A stretch of 59,182 nt of DNA. Source: Verrucomicrobiaceae bacterium UBA1938 (GTDB lineage Bacteria; Verrucomicrobiota; Verrucomicrobiia; Verrucomicrobiales; Verrucomicrobiaceae). The stretch spans positions 1-59,182 of the forward strand of contig DDFC01000016.1 in assembly GCA_002336895.1 (NCBI GenBank). The letters are read 5' to 3'. Shown in pieces: positions 8,872 to 17,219 of the stretch. Under the pieces are notes generated by a model. It did no database searches. It was given only the letters and a program-made list of their open reading frames with translations, and was not told the origin of the DNA. The translations under genes were made by a program, and so were the position numbers. How positions within the stretch are numbered: position 1 is the first letter of the stretch; each line of letters begins with the position of its first letter.

Positions 8872-10056
8872 TCAGGCCAGCTTCGGAGAGACCGCCCCCA
8901 GCCTCTGGCTCCAATCCACCTTGGCAGTCAGCGCCATCAGCACAGCCAGCGTCACGACACCACCCAGCGTGAGCGTCAGCCCCGTGAGCCCCTTGAAGAA
9001 GAAGCTGTAGCTGAAGAGCACCATGTATGCGGACTGCGCCACCACGCCCACGCGGAAGATGAACTCTCCCGCTGCAGCACGCAGATAGCCGCACACCAGC
9101 AGCAGAGACACCCCGGCGGCAAGCACAAAGCTCAGATGCACGGGCACCAGATCCAGCATGTAGGAAAACAGCAGAGGAAAGGCAAAGAAGCCTGCGGCCA
9201 TGAAGAAATAGTTCACCGGATGCAATGACACACCGCGCGAGGTGGCGGTGATGACGATCACAATGAAGAACATGAGCAGAGAGAGCGGCGCATAGCGGGA
9301 GATCTGCGCCGCCACGGGACCGGCATTGAGCTCGCGCGGCATCTCCATGCCGATGCCGGGCGCGGAGATGGCGTCTTCATATTTCCACACCAGCTCCATG
9401 CCCTTCTCTGTCGGCCCGCGATCCGTGGGCGAGCTGATGAGGAAATTCACATCCTTGAAATCCGTGTTCATGGTCAGCGTAAAGTCACGGATGCGGCTGG
9501 CATCAGTAAAGGCATAGTCCCAGACATCCTTGCCACGGCACTCATAGCTGACCTCCACAGGCACGCTTTCCCCCGGCGCCAGCTGTACGCTGTCTGTCAT
9601 GGCCCCCTCCAGCGGCGCAGCCACGGACCGCCGTGCAGAGGCCCCCACGCCGAGAGTGAAGCGGATCTTGTCCAGCAGCGTCTTTCCAGAGGGCAGATCA
9701 AAGCCAATGTGGAACGTCTGCGTGATGGCTGTCGTATTGGTGAAGGTGTAGGCCCCGGCAAACTTCACACTGTAGGTGCGGTGCCACAGCAGCCCCATTT
9801 TCACGGGCTGGTAGGCCAGCTGCACCTTCACATCGCTTTTCGCGGGCTGGAGCACCATGCTCGTGCCACTGGATGAGGTGTACCGTGCCTGCGGATGCTT
9901 CTGCACCAGCTGCGGGCCCCAGCGTCCGCTCACAGTGTCTCCAGTTTCGCAGCCGACATGCAGGGTGCGCTGGCTGACGACTGCGCCCAGCAGCCACCAG
10001 GCGATGGTGGTGCAGACAAGGATGACGGCGATGGTGATGAGATGAGTGAATTTCAT
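8872..10056 (-). CDS. CreD-like inner-membrane protein
   Basis: A 394-aa membrane protein placed just before creB, the position expected for a CreD relative. There is one N-terminal membrane segment (about 5-28), a 230-residue extracytoplasmic beta-rich region, then five or six hydrophobic segments (about 255-380). The C-terminal half follows the CreD pattern: HPVNYFF at the start of the helices, an FSYSFFFKG near the end, and a final MALTAKVDW that resembles the MYFTRRIDW ending of CreD. The N-terminal region is more divergent, so the gene symbol is left open. In enterobacteria CreD is induced by CreBC and affects beta-lactam and colicin tolerance. Confidence 0.75.
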   Translation of the reverse strand: MKFTHLITIAVILVCTTIAWWLLGAVVSQRTLHVGCETGDTVSGRWGPQLVQKHPQARYTSSSGTSMVLQPAKSDVKVQLAYQPVKMGLLWHRTYSVKFAGAYTFTNTTAITQTFHIGFDLPSGKTLLDKIRFTLGVGASARRSVAAPLEGAMTDSVQLAPGESVPVEVSYECRGKDVWDYAFTDASRIRDFTLTMNTDFKDVNFLISSPTDRGPTEKGMELVWKYEDAISAPGIGMEMPRELNAGPVAAQISRYAPLSLLMFFIVIVITATSRGVSLHPVNYFFMAAGFFAFPLLFSYMLDLVPVHLSFVLAAGVSLLLVCGYLRAAAGEFIFRVGVVAQSAYMVLFSYSFFFKGLTGLTLTLGGVVTLAVLMALTAKVDWSQRLGAVSPKLA

Positions 10057-10088
10057 GGCAATATTGAGTGTGAGTTGAGGGAGAGAGA

Positions 10089-11240
10089 TCAGTTGCTGCT
10101 GCGTTTGCGGTAGGTGATTCGGGCCTGCGGTTGTTGATCACGGCAGAGTGATTTGCGCAGGTGGAGGCCAGGAGCGGTGATCTTGTCGGTGATGGGGTCC
10201 ACATTGCCGCTGAAGCTCAGCTCGTAGGCTGCTGGCAGCTGCACATTCCAGTCGATCTGCTTCGCAAAAAGCGGCGTCTGCGGCAGCACCAGATCCAGCT
10301 CTCCCTCCGCCAGCTGCAGCGGCGGCAGCACAGAGGTGAAGGAAAATTTCACCTCCGACTCCGCGCCATCGGTGGCCGGATCATCCAGCGGTATCTCCAT
10401 CTGTCCGGCATCTTTCACCACCGGGTGCACCGGTTCGCCATTCACATGACATTGCAGCAGTCTGGCGGACTCCGGCAGCTTCAGCACCAGACGCGTGGTG
10501 TGGTCATGCCTCACCAGCACCGCCCCCTCGGTCAGCACGGAGCCATCCCGCACCACCTGGGTGTTGTAGGTGGCCTCGGAGATGATTGAGTCATCCGTGC
10601 CGCTCGCTGCGGCTGGCTGCGCGGGTTTGCGGCTGTCATCAATAGTGAGCGTGATATCCCCGCCCTGTGATGGCAGTGCGAGAGTACCTGCACCAGCGAG
10701 GCTGTGCGTGCTGCTGCCATGCTGAAAGTGCACTCTTTTGCCATCGGGCACCTCTTTGACGGACAAGGAGACAAGAGGCGCTGGCGCCAGATGCAGCACG
10801 GTCCCCTGCCCCGGCGGCGCCAGTGCAAAGGACAGCTTCACCTGCTGCGCGCCCGCCTTGTCCGTGATGAGGCAGATGTGATCGTCAGCGACGACGAGTC
10901 GGGCATCCTTAGGCTCCACCGCAAGCGCGCCCATGCTGGCACCAGCAAGAAGGATCGTATTCCAGCCGTCGTCAAAGCTCTCCACCTGCATTTCGGCAGT
11001 AAGGATTCCAGTCTTGAGATCCAGCTGATACAGCGCCGAGAGCAGCGCCGCCGCGATGGGGGGCGGCGCAGGCTTGACCGGAGGCGGGGCCTCCTTGGGC
11101 AGCGTGGCCGCCACGAGGCGCTTCAGTTCGCCGTAGGTGATGCGCACCTCGCTCTCATCGAGCGTGGCGCTGGTGACGGGCTGTGGGGTTTGCGCCAGCA
11201 GTGCGCCGGCGGACATCAGGAGGATGAGGAGTGCTTTCAT
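10089..11240 (-). CDS. Exported protein of unknown function heading the cre operon
   Basis: A 383-aa protein with a clear signal peptide (MKALLILLMSAGALLAQ). No domain was recognised. The body is rich in beta-strand patterns, with a proline-rich linker near residue 55 (PPPVKPAPPP) and repeated strand-turn stretches. It has no membrane anchor beyond the signal. The stop codon is 32 bp from the start of the creD-like gene on the same strand, so it is probably the first gene of a four-gene unit that ends with creB and creC. Periplasmic location suggests it could act as ligand sensor, partner or target of CreD or CreC. This is inference from position only. Confidence 0.7.
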   Translation of the reverse strand: MKALLILLMSAGALLAQTPQPVTSATLDESEVRITYGELKRLVAATLPKEAPPPVKPAPPPIAAALLSALYQLDLKTGILTAEMQVESFDDGWNTILLAGASMGALAVEPKDARLVVADDHICLITDKAGAQQVKLSFALAPPGQGTVLHLAPAPLVSLSVKEVPDGKRVHFQHGSSTHSLAGAGTLALPSQGGDITLTIDDSRKPAQPAAASGTDDSIISEATYNTQVVRDGSVLTEGAVLVRHDHTTRLVLKLPESARLLQCHVNGEPVHPVVKDAGQMEIPLDDPATDGAESEVKFSFTSVLPPLQLAEGELDLVLPQTPLFAKQIDWNVQLPAAYELSFSGNVDPITDKITAPGLHLRKSLCRDQQPQARITYRKRSSN

Positions 11241-11323
11241 CGCCCCTCATCTTCAAAAGCGGCGTGAAACCTTGATGAAGCGGGGATGAAATGATGATGA
11301 AATGAACGTGAGCCGGGATCAGC

Positions 11324-12022
11324 TCACAGCCCTGCGTGGCAGCAGCTGGGAATGGCATCGCTGCTGAAGTCGAGCGTGCCGCGCAGGCGCCAGGCCATGA
11401 TCAGCGCGGCGGTAAAGGCGAGCGTGCGCTGCAGCTTGCGCATTGTCTGCGGCTGGATCCTGCCGCTGATGGCATGCAGCTGCGTCTGCGCGATCCACAG
11501 CAGCGGCAACGTGCCAAGGCCGAAGGCAAAGGCAAACTCCGCGCCTTTGAAGGCTGATCCATTGGCCATGGCCAGCGCAAACATCATGTACAGCGGGCCG
11601 CAGGGCAGCAGCGGCGTGGCAAAGCCCAGCAGCCCTGCGCGCATGGCGCTGTGCATGCGAAAGGCCAGGGTCTGGATGCGGCGCACGCCCTCACGCAGAA
11701 ACTGCGGCTTGGGCAGGCAGGTCTCCAGCCCCAAGCCCACAATCGCAAAAGCGATAACCATCAGCCATGGCAGCACGATGCCTGCGCCATGCTGGAAAAA
11801 CTTCAGTGGCATCACCCCCACCGTGCCCGCGATGGCACCCACCAGCGCATACGCCACCAACCTGCCGCCGTGGTAGAGCGCCGTGTCCCGCACAAAGCTG
11901 GAGGCTCCCGGCTTGGAGGAAACCGCCCACGAGCACGAGAGCGGCCCGCACATGCCCACACAGTGCACACTCGTGACGAGTCCCGCCAGAAAGGCGGCTG
12001 CGCTGGTATCAATGGCCTGCAT
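11324..12022 (-). CDS. Sulfite exporter TauE/SafE-like membrane protein (COG2836)
   Basis: A 232-aa polytopic membrane protein. It begins AAAFLAGLVTSVHCVGMCGPL, the hallmark of the COG2836/UreH-like transmembrane family, with the conserved HCxGMCGP motif that may handle a metal. About six hydrophobic segments follow. Members are routinely found at the end of cbb3 oxidase operons, where a role in copper delivery or oxidase maturation is suspected. Here it is the last gene of the cco cluster. The start was set at the ATG at 12022, which puts the motif near the N-terminus and overlaps the preceding 51-aa gene by 14 bp. Confidence 0.82.
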   Translation of the reverse strand: MQAIDTSAAAFLAGLVTSVHCVGMCGPLSCSWAVSSKPGASSFVRDTALYHGGRLVAYALVGAIAGTVGVMPLKFFQHGAGIVLPWLMVIAFAIVGLGLETCLPKPQFLREGVRRIQTLAFRMHSAMRAGLLGFATPLLPCGPLYMMFALAMANGSAFKGAEFAFAFGLGTLPLLWIAQTQLHAISGRIQPQTMRKLQRTLAFTAALIMAWRLRGTLDFSSDAIPSCCHAGL

Positions 12023-12164
12023 GGGCGGAACGGGTGACGAGCGGAACCTCAGGCGGTGCATTTTTCACGGCCAGAGTGATGAAGTACACCCACCATGCCA
12101 CAAAGCCGGTGAAGACCACGGCCACGAGGATCCAAGGGCGGGATTTGAGGCTTTTGGGCATCAT
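12009..12164 (-). CDS. 51-aa single-span membrane protein in the cbb3 operon (FixH-like position)
   Basis: A short gene read MMPKSLKSRPWILVAVVFTG at its start, followed by one hydrophobic span (about 11-33) and a polar tail ending SAHAGH. It starts 14 bp after the ccoG stop and overlaps the SafE-like start by 14 bp, as expected of a translated operon member. FixH/CcoH, the usual gene between ccoG and the copper genes, also starts with basic residues, RPW and one span, but is about 150 aa and carries a periplasmic domain. This could be a reduced FixH keeping only the anchor, or an unrelated small subunit. The codons are GC-rich in third position like the neighbours. Confidence 0.65.
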   Translation of the reverse strand: MMPKSLKSRPWILVAVVFTGFVAWWVYFITLAVKNAPPEVPLVTRSAHAGH

Positions 12165-12178
12165 GGCAGAGGCAGGGG

Positions 12179-13612
12179 TTAGTGGATGAAATCTTTGGCG
12201 TTGAGCTTGGCGGCGGGCACGGCCTGCGGATCAGGCCCCAGATACTCCATGACACGCGTCTCGCTGGAGTCTCCACGTGCGGTGTCCACCACCTTGACTG
12301 TGAACTTGAAGCGCTTCTGGTAGTCGGCCTGCGGCATGGTCAGCACAAGCGTCTTCTGATCCTCCTTCATGGGCCCCAGCTCAATGCTCTGATCCATGCC
12401 AATGACGGTCAGCGACTTCGGCACCTCACCCACCAGCTCCATCTTGTAGGTGGAGGCGGCGTTGCGCTTGTTGATGATTCGCAGCTGGAACTGATTGCGG
12501 ATGACGCCATTGTCCACGTAGAAGGACGCGCCCCCCATGCGCACCACGCTGGCACGCAGCGGCGAGATGCGGGAGACAGCCGCGCCAAAGCCCGAAACCC
12601 ACACCAGCAGGATGAAGGTGTAAAAGATCGTGCGCGGGCGGATGAATTTGGTCCTGCTGCCGTTCAGCCCCTTGTAGGAGTCGTAGCGCACCAGCCCGGG
12701 CGGACGCTTGAGCTTGTGCATGATGTCATCACACGCATCCACGCACGCGGCGCAGCCGATGCACTCCAGCTGCAGACCGTTGCGAATGTCGATGCCCGTG
12801 GGGCACACCTGCACGCAGCGGCGGCAGTCCACGCAGTCTCCAGCGGGCTTTTCCACCGTGCCTTTGCCACGTGGTTCGCCACGCTTCTTGTCGTAGCCGA
12901 TCACCACGGAGTTGTCGTCTGTCAGCGCAGACTGCAGACGCCCGTAGGGGCAGAGGATGATGCAGAACTGCTCGCGGAACCAGCTGAAGGAGAAATACAG
13001 CGCACCTGTGAGAAAGACCACCACACCAAATGCCTTGGCATGCTGGGCAGGCGACTGGTGCATCATCTCATACAGCGCCCGGATCGAGACAAAGTAGCTT
13101 AGAAAAATGTGGGCGATCACCGCCGAGATCAGGATGAAGAGCGTGTGCTTCACCACACGCTTGGTGATCTTGGAGGTGGTCCACGGCGCATCCTCCAGCT
13201 GTCGGCGCGCCGTTCCGTCTCCGTCGATCCAGCGCTCCACACGGCGGTAGAGCTGCTCCATGAAGACTGTGTAGGGGCAGGTCCACCCGCACCACACACG
13301 ACCAAAGAGGGAGGTGATATAGAAGAGACTGAACGCCAGACCGGTGACCAGGAAGAAGCCGATCCACAAATCCTGCGTGGCCAGGATGAGGCCGAAGAAG
13401 TGAAAGCGCCGCTCCTGCACGTCCAGAAAAACGGCAGGATAGCCGTTCACCGGAATCCACGGCAGCGCGATGTAGATGACCAGCAGCACCAAGGCCGCGA
13501 CACGTCTCCACCGGGTGAATGGACCCTGGACATCCGCCGGATGGACAAACTTGCGGGAGCCGTCGGCATGAATGGTGGAGAGCGAGTCGAGAGTGGGCGC
13601 GTTGGTCTTCAT
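12179..13612 (-). CDS. ccoG: Cytochrome c oxidase accessory protein CcoG (RdxA/FixG)
   Basis: Membrane iron-sulfur protein required for cbb3 oxidase maturation, thought to act in copper reduction. 477 aa. It has five hydrophobic segments in the N-terminal 230 residues, a CGWTCPYTVFMEQLYRR motif, then two ferredoxin-type 4Fe-4S sites (CVDCRRCVQVCP and CIGCAACVDACD). After the last membrane span comes a periplasmic Ig-like domain (about 360-477). The stop and the upstream ccoP stop to start distance is one base, showing tight operon packing. Confidence 0.95.
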   Translation of the reverse strand: MKTNAPTLDSLSTIHADGSRKFVHPADVQGPFTRWRRVAALVLLVIYIALPWIPVNGYPAVFLDVQERRFHFFGLILATQDLWIGFFLVTGLAFSLFYITSLFGRVWCGWTCPYTVFMEQLYRRVERWIDGDGTARRQLEDAPWTTSKITKRVVKHTLFILISAVIAHIFLSYFVSIRALYEMMHQSPAQHAKAFGVVVFLTGALYFSFSWFREQFCIILCPYGRLQSALTDDNSVVIGYDKKRGEPRGKGTVEKPAGDCVDCRRCVQVCPTGIDIRNGLQLECIGCAACVDACDDIMHKLKRPPGLVRYDSYKGLNGSRTKFIRPRTIFYTFILLVWVSGFGAAVSRISPLRASVVRMGGASFYVDNGVIRNQFQLRIINKRNAASTYKMELVGEVPKSLTVIGMDQSIELGPMKEDQKTLVLTMPQADYQKRFKFTVKVVDTARGDSSETRVMEYLGPDPQAVPAAKLNAKDFIH

Positions 13613-13613
13613 C

Positions 13614-14279
13614 TTATTTGCCTGCTGCAGGCGGGGTGGCTGAGACAGCGGCGGCCGCAGGTGCGGTGGTGGCTGCGCCAGCTTTAAGCGGTGAATCGGC
13701 GGCGAGTGTCACAGGTTCTCCTTTCTTGTGCTTGCTGAGCACAAATGCAACGACTTCCACCACGCGATTGAGCCCTAGCTGCGGCTCCCACGAAGGCATT
13801 CCCTTGGTGATATCAGGAGCTCCTTTGCGCACGATGTTGAGGATCTGCAGCGGGTTGCCGCCATGCTTCCATTCGGTGTCATTCAGCGGCAGACCGGGCA
13901 GCTTCACGGCACCCAGATGAGCGGAGAGGTCAGGTGCATGGCAGGCCACGCAGGTGGTGCCAAAGGTGGCAGCACCTGCACTCACCACCTTTTCATCCTG
14001 AGACATGGCCCAGAGCTTTTCGTCGCTGAGCTGTTCCATTTCCTTCAGCTGTGCCGCTTTGATGGCTGCCATCTGGCCATCCACCTTTTCCTGGCCGGAT
14101 TCGCCCACGTGGAGCTGATAATAGGCAACCCAGGCGATGACGAACCAGACGATGGTGATGTACCAGGTGAAGAGCCACCAGTTGGGCAGCTTCTGATCGT
14201 ACTCCTGAATGCCGTCGTAAACATGGTCTCGCAGGACGGGACCATTGTCGGTGCTTTTGTTGGGAGATGATGAATTCAT
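13614..14279 (-). CDS. ccoP: cbb3 oxidase subunit III, single-heme CcoP
   Basis: Membrane-anchored c-type cytochrome passing electrons into the cbb3 oxidase. The N-terminal region has the CcoP signature (VYDGIQEYDQKLPNWWLFTWY) before a membrane span (about 36-56). A single heme site is visible, Cys110-Val-Ala-Cys113-His114, with a candidate axial Met in KGMPSWEP. Usual CcoP carries two CxxCH motifs and is about 290 aa; this one is 221 aa with one motif and ends in an Ala/Pro-rich tail of about 30 residues. It lies between ccoQ and ccoG. The call is firm, and the reduced heme number is the notable point. Confidence 0.92.
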   Translation of the reverse strand: MNSSSPNKSTDNGPVLRDHVYDGIQEYDQKLPNWWLFTWYITIVWFVIAWVAYYQLHVGESGQEKVDGQMAAIKAAQLKEMEQLSDEKLWAMSQDEKVVSAGAATFGTTCVACHAPDLSAHLGAVKLPGLPLNDTEWKHGGNPLQILNIVRKGAPDITKGMPSWEPQLGLNRVVEVVAFVLSKHKKGEPVTLAADSPLKAGAATTAPAAAAVSATPPAAGK

Positions 14280-14313
14280 GACGAAAACGGGTGTGTTGTG
14301 TTAAAAAGGGCGG

Positions 14314-14469
14314 TCAGTCGTCCAATGGCAGCTGGGAGAGCTTGTCGGCGCTCTCTTTGCGCAGCTTGATGGCACGAATGATGAAGAGGAGGAACACGGC
14401 TGCGGTCACGCCAAAGGCGAGGTAAGGAACCCAGTCGAGCGCAGAGTCGTAGATGAGGCGTTTGTACAT
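14314..14469 (-). CDS. ccoQ: CcoQ-like small subunit of cbb3 oxidase
   Basis: A 51-aa protein starting MYKRLIYDSALDWVPYLAFG, with one membrane span (about 13-33) and a charged tail ending LPLDD. Size, single span, basic stretch after the span and location between ccoNO and ccoP all fit CcoQ, which stabilises the oxidase. It starts 22 bp after the ccoNO stop and ends 34 bp before ccoP. Sequence similarity in this family is weak, so the symbol rests mainly on position. Confidence 0.8.
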   Translation of the reverse strand: MYKRLIYDSALDWVPYLAFGVTAAVFLLFIIRAIKLRKESADKLSQLPLDD

Positions 14470-14491
14470 GTGATGCGACAGATGGAGGGTT

Positions 14492-16879
14492 TTATTTGGT
14501 CACAGCCGAGGTGCGATAGCCGTCTGGGATGCCGGGCTTCAGCGGGAAGGGCACACCCTCCGGTTTGGCCAGCGGCATCTGCTCAGGATCCACAAGGTCG
14601 TATTTCCCTAGCTTCTGCAGGTAGGCGATCAGGGCCACGATCTTGCTGTCTGGCATGGCTCCGGCTCGGCTCTGGGTTTCCAGTTCCTGCACGATCTTGA
14701 TACCCTGCTCCACGGCCTTGGTCTTCACCTCGGTCTCACTCATGGCTGGATAGGGCACACCCAGGCGGGTCAGCACTCCGATCTTTTTCCAAAGCGTTCC
14801 CTGGTCAAACTTCTCTGTGAAGAGATGCGGATAGGCGGGCATGTTGGAGCCCACGGAGATCGCACGCGGATCCTTCATGTGGTCGTAGTGCCAGCTGTGC
14901 GGATACTTGCCGCCTTCGCGGGCCAGATCCGGACCGGTGCGCTTGGATCCCCACTGATAGGGATGATCGTAGATGCTCTCTCCCAGGCGGCTGTAGTCGC
15001 CGTAGCGCAGTACGTCTGGCAGCATGGTGCGGATCATCTGGGAGTGGCAGTTGTAGCAGCCTTCACTCACGTAAATGTCACGTCCGGCCAGTTCCAGCGG
15101 CGTGTAGGGCTGCTGGATGCGGTCTTCCACATTCGTGGCGCGGTTCACCAGCACAGTGGGCACGATCTGGATCAGGCCACCCAGGGCCACGGCCACAAAA
15201 GTCAGCACTGTGAAAGGCAGCCAGTTGGTCAGCAGGCTGTCATACCAGTTTGACCACCGGTGGTGCCCGGTCTGGAAGCGCTTCACCGCCAGCACACCAA
15301 AAACCAAGGCGCACACCAGGGAGGCGATATCCGCACCCGGAGGCAGGAAGAGCCAGCCAAGAATGAGCACCAATCCGGCAAAGGTGCATGCGATAGGGTC
15401 ATTGAGGAAGGTCTCCTTCAGCCCCATCGTATCACGCTGGTTGGTCTCAATCACCGCCACCTCGCGAGTCTCGTTCACAGGGCTGCCCTTGCGGGCGGTC
15501 AGCCAGATGTTCACCGCCATGATGATCATGCCCAGCAGATAGAGGCTGCCACCGATGATGCGGAAGGCCATCATGGGGCGGATCGCCGTGAGGGTTTCAA
15601 TGAAGTTCGGGTACACCAGTGCGTGACCGTCCGGCGTGGTGGCATTGAGCATCAGCCCCTGCATGATGCCAGACACCCACATGGAGCCGACATAGACGAG
15701 GATGCCGATGAGACCGATCCAGAAGTGGAAGTTGGCCAGACTGGTGGAGTAGAGCTTGGTGCCATAGAGGCGCGGCGTGAGCCAGTAGAACATGCCTGCG
15801 GCCATGAAACCATTCCAGCCCATGGCTCCGGCATGCACGTGACCGATGGTCCAGTCCGAGTAATGGGAGAGAGCATTCACCGCACGGATGGAAAGCAGCG
15901 GCCCTTCAAAGGTGGACATGCCGTAGAAAGTCACGCCAGCAATGAGAAACTTCACGATGGGATCTGTGCGTAGCTTGTCCCATGCACCGCGCAGAGTCAG
16001 CAGGCCGTTGAGCATGCCACCCCAGCTGGGAGCCCAAAGCATGAGGCTGAAAAATGTGCCCAGCATCTGCAGCCACTTGGGCAGCGCTGTGTTCAGCAGA
16101 TGGTGCGGACCGGCCCAGATGTAGATGAACACCAGCGACCAGAAGTGCACAATGGAGAGGCGATATGAGTACACCGGACGCTCCACGGCCTTCGGCAGGA
16201 AGTAGTACATGATGCCGAGGATCGGAGTGGTGAGGAAGAAGGCCACCGCGTTGTGCCCGTACCACCACTGCACCAGCCCGTTCTGCACTCCGGCAAAGAT
16301 CGTGTAGCTGTGAGTCCAGCTCGTCGGAATGGACAGATGATTCACGATGTAAAGCATCGCGATGGTGATGATGGTGGCGATGTAGAACCACAGGGCCACG
16401 TAGAGGGAGGGCTCGTTGCGTTTGGCCAGCGTCCAGAAGAAATTCACCGCAAACACCACCCAGATGAGGGCCACCGCGATATTGATCGGCCAGATGAGCT
16501 CCGCATATTCCTGCCCACGGGTCAGCCCCAGCGGCAGTGTGATGGCCGCGCTCACGATAATGAGCTGCCACCCCCAGAAGTGTATGTTGGAAAGCAGGTC
16601 TGAAGCCATCCGCGCCTTGCACAGTCGCTGGGTGGAATAGTAGATGCCTGAAAACATCATGTTGCCCACGAACGCAAAGATCACCGCATTGGTGTGCAGA
16701 GGGCGCAGGCGGCCAAAACTAAGCCATGACGCGAGGTTCAACTGGTGAAAGTTCAGCTGGGAGGCGACGAACACGCCCGCAAGCATGCCCACGATGCCCC
16801 AGATGATGGAAGCGATCATGAAGCGCCGCACGGTGCGATCATCGAATTCGATGGTTATTTTGGTGGCGTTGGTGGTCAT
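14492..16879 (-). CDS. ccoNO: Fused cbb3 oxidase subunits I and II (CcoN-CcoO)
   Basis: Catalytic core of the high-affinity cbb3 oxidase in one 795-aa chain. Residues 1 to about 480 are CcoN: twelve membrane spans, the heme-ligand region FGRLRPLHTNAVIFAF, the copper-site WYGHNAVAFFLT, and GPHHLL. After a linker and two further spans, the C-terminal part is CcoO, with a membrane anchor and one heme site Cys608-Tyr-Asn-Cys611-His612 (EGCYNCHSQMIR), then GPDLAREGGKYPHSWHYDHM. The fusion removes the usual gene boundary. Such fusions are known in Bacteroidota and Verrucomicrobiota. It is first or second in the operon after ccoS. Confidence 0.96.
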   Translation of the reverse strand: MTTNATKITIEFDDRTVRRFMIASIIWGIVGMLAGVFVASQLNFHQLNLASWLSFGRLRPLHTNAVIFAFVGNMMFSGIYYSTQRLCKARMASDLLSNIHFWGWQLIIVSAAITLPLGLTRGQEYAELIWPINIAVALIWVVFAVNFFWTLAKRNEPSLYVALWFYIATIITIAMLYIVNHLSIPTSWTHSYTIFAGVQNGLVQWWYGHNAVAFFLTTPILGIMYYFLPKAVERPVYSYRLSIVHFWSLVFIYIWAGPHHLLNTALPKWLQMLGTFFSLMLWAPSWGGMLNGLLTLRGAWDKLRTDPIVKFLIAGVTFYGMSTFEGPLLSIRAVNALSHYSDWTIGHVHAGAMGWNGFMAAGMFYWLTPRLYGTKLYSTSLANFHFWIGLIGILVYVGSMWVSGIMQGLMLNATTPDGHALVYPNFIETLTAIRPMMAFRIIGGSLYLLGMIIMAVNIWLTARKGSPVNETREVAVIETNQRDTMGLKETFLNDPIACTFAGLVLILGWLFLPPGADIASLVCALVFGVLAVKRFQTGHHRWSNWYDSLLTNWLPFTVLTFVAVALGGLIQIVPTVLVNRATNVEDRIQQPYTPLELAGRDIYVSEGCYNCHSQMIRTMLPDVLRYGDYSRLGESIYDHPYQWGSKRTGPDLAREGGKYPHSWHYDHMKDPRAISVGSNMPAYPHLFTEKFDQGTLWKKIGVLTRLGVPYPAMSETEVKTKAVEQGIKIVQELETQSRAGAMPDSKIVALIAYLQKLGKYDLVDPEQMPLAKPEGVPFPLKPGIPDGYRTSAVTK

Positions 16880-16900
16880 AGAGAAAAAGGGAGTAAAGAC

Positions 16901-17077
16901 TCAGGACTGCGGGTTTTTGGGAGGCGACGCGGCGGATGCGGGGCCGTCATCCAGGGGCAGCAGGGCGTCCTGCTCGATGCTGCGGTCCCTCCGCTGGGAG
17001 CGCTCGGCAAAAAACATCACTGCAAACAGCACCGCGAACGCGAGGCTCATGAAGATGGTTACAGCGAAGACTTCCAT
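16901..17077 (-). CDS. ccoS: Cytochrome oxidase maturation protein CcoS-like
   Basis: A 58-aa protein with one N-terminal membrane span (MEVFAVTIFMSLAFAVLFAV), then FFAERSQRRDRS and an acidic LLPLDD, the layout of CcoS. CcoS helps insert heme and copper into cbb3 oxidase. The start at 17077 gives the normal small size; the same frame is open 31 codons upstream but with no hydrophobic or conserved part. It is the promoter-proximal gene of the cco operon, divergent from the PVC cytochrome gene across 142 bp. No full FNR box was seen in that gap. Confidence 0.75.
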   Translation of the reverse strand: MEVFAVTIFMSLAFAVLFAVMFFAERSQRRDRSIEQDALLPLDDGPASAASPPKNPQS

Positions 17078-17219
17078 TGTGGTGTGAATAGAGCGCAGCC
17101 TTATTTTCCATGCTCGGCATGCCTTGCTTGATGCTGCCCGGATTTTGCGGACAAAAAATGCATTCGGCACAAAGGAAGAGGCATGGCGCGCGCGTTGGTA
17201 TCAGGTCTCCGCCGCCATC

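Noticed and set aside
17078..17219. FNR (TTGAT-N4-ATCAA) box between ccoS and the PVC cytochrome gene
   Set aside because: Only a half-site TTGATGCTGC was found, with no matching second half; oxygen control is expected but not shown.
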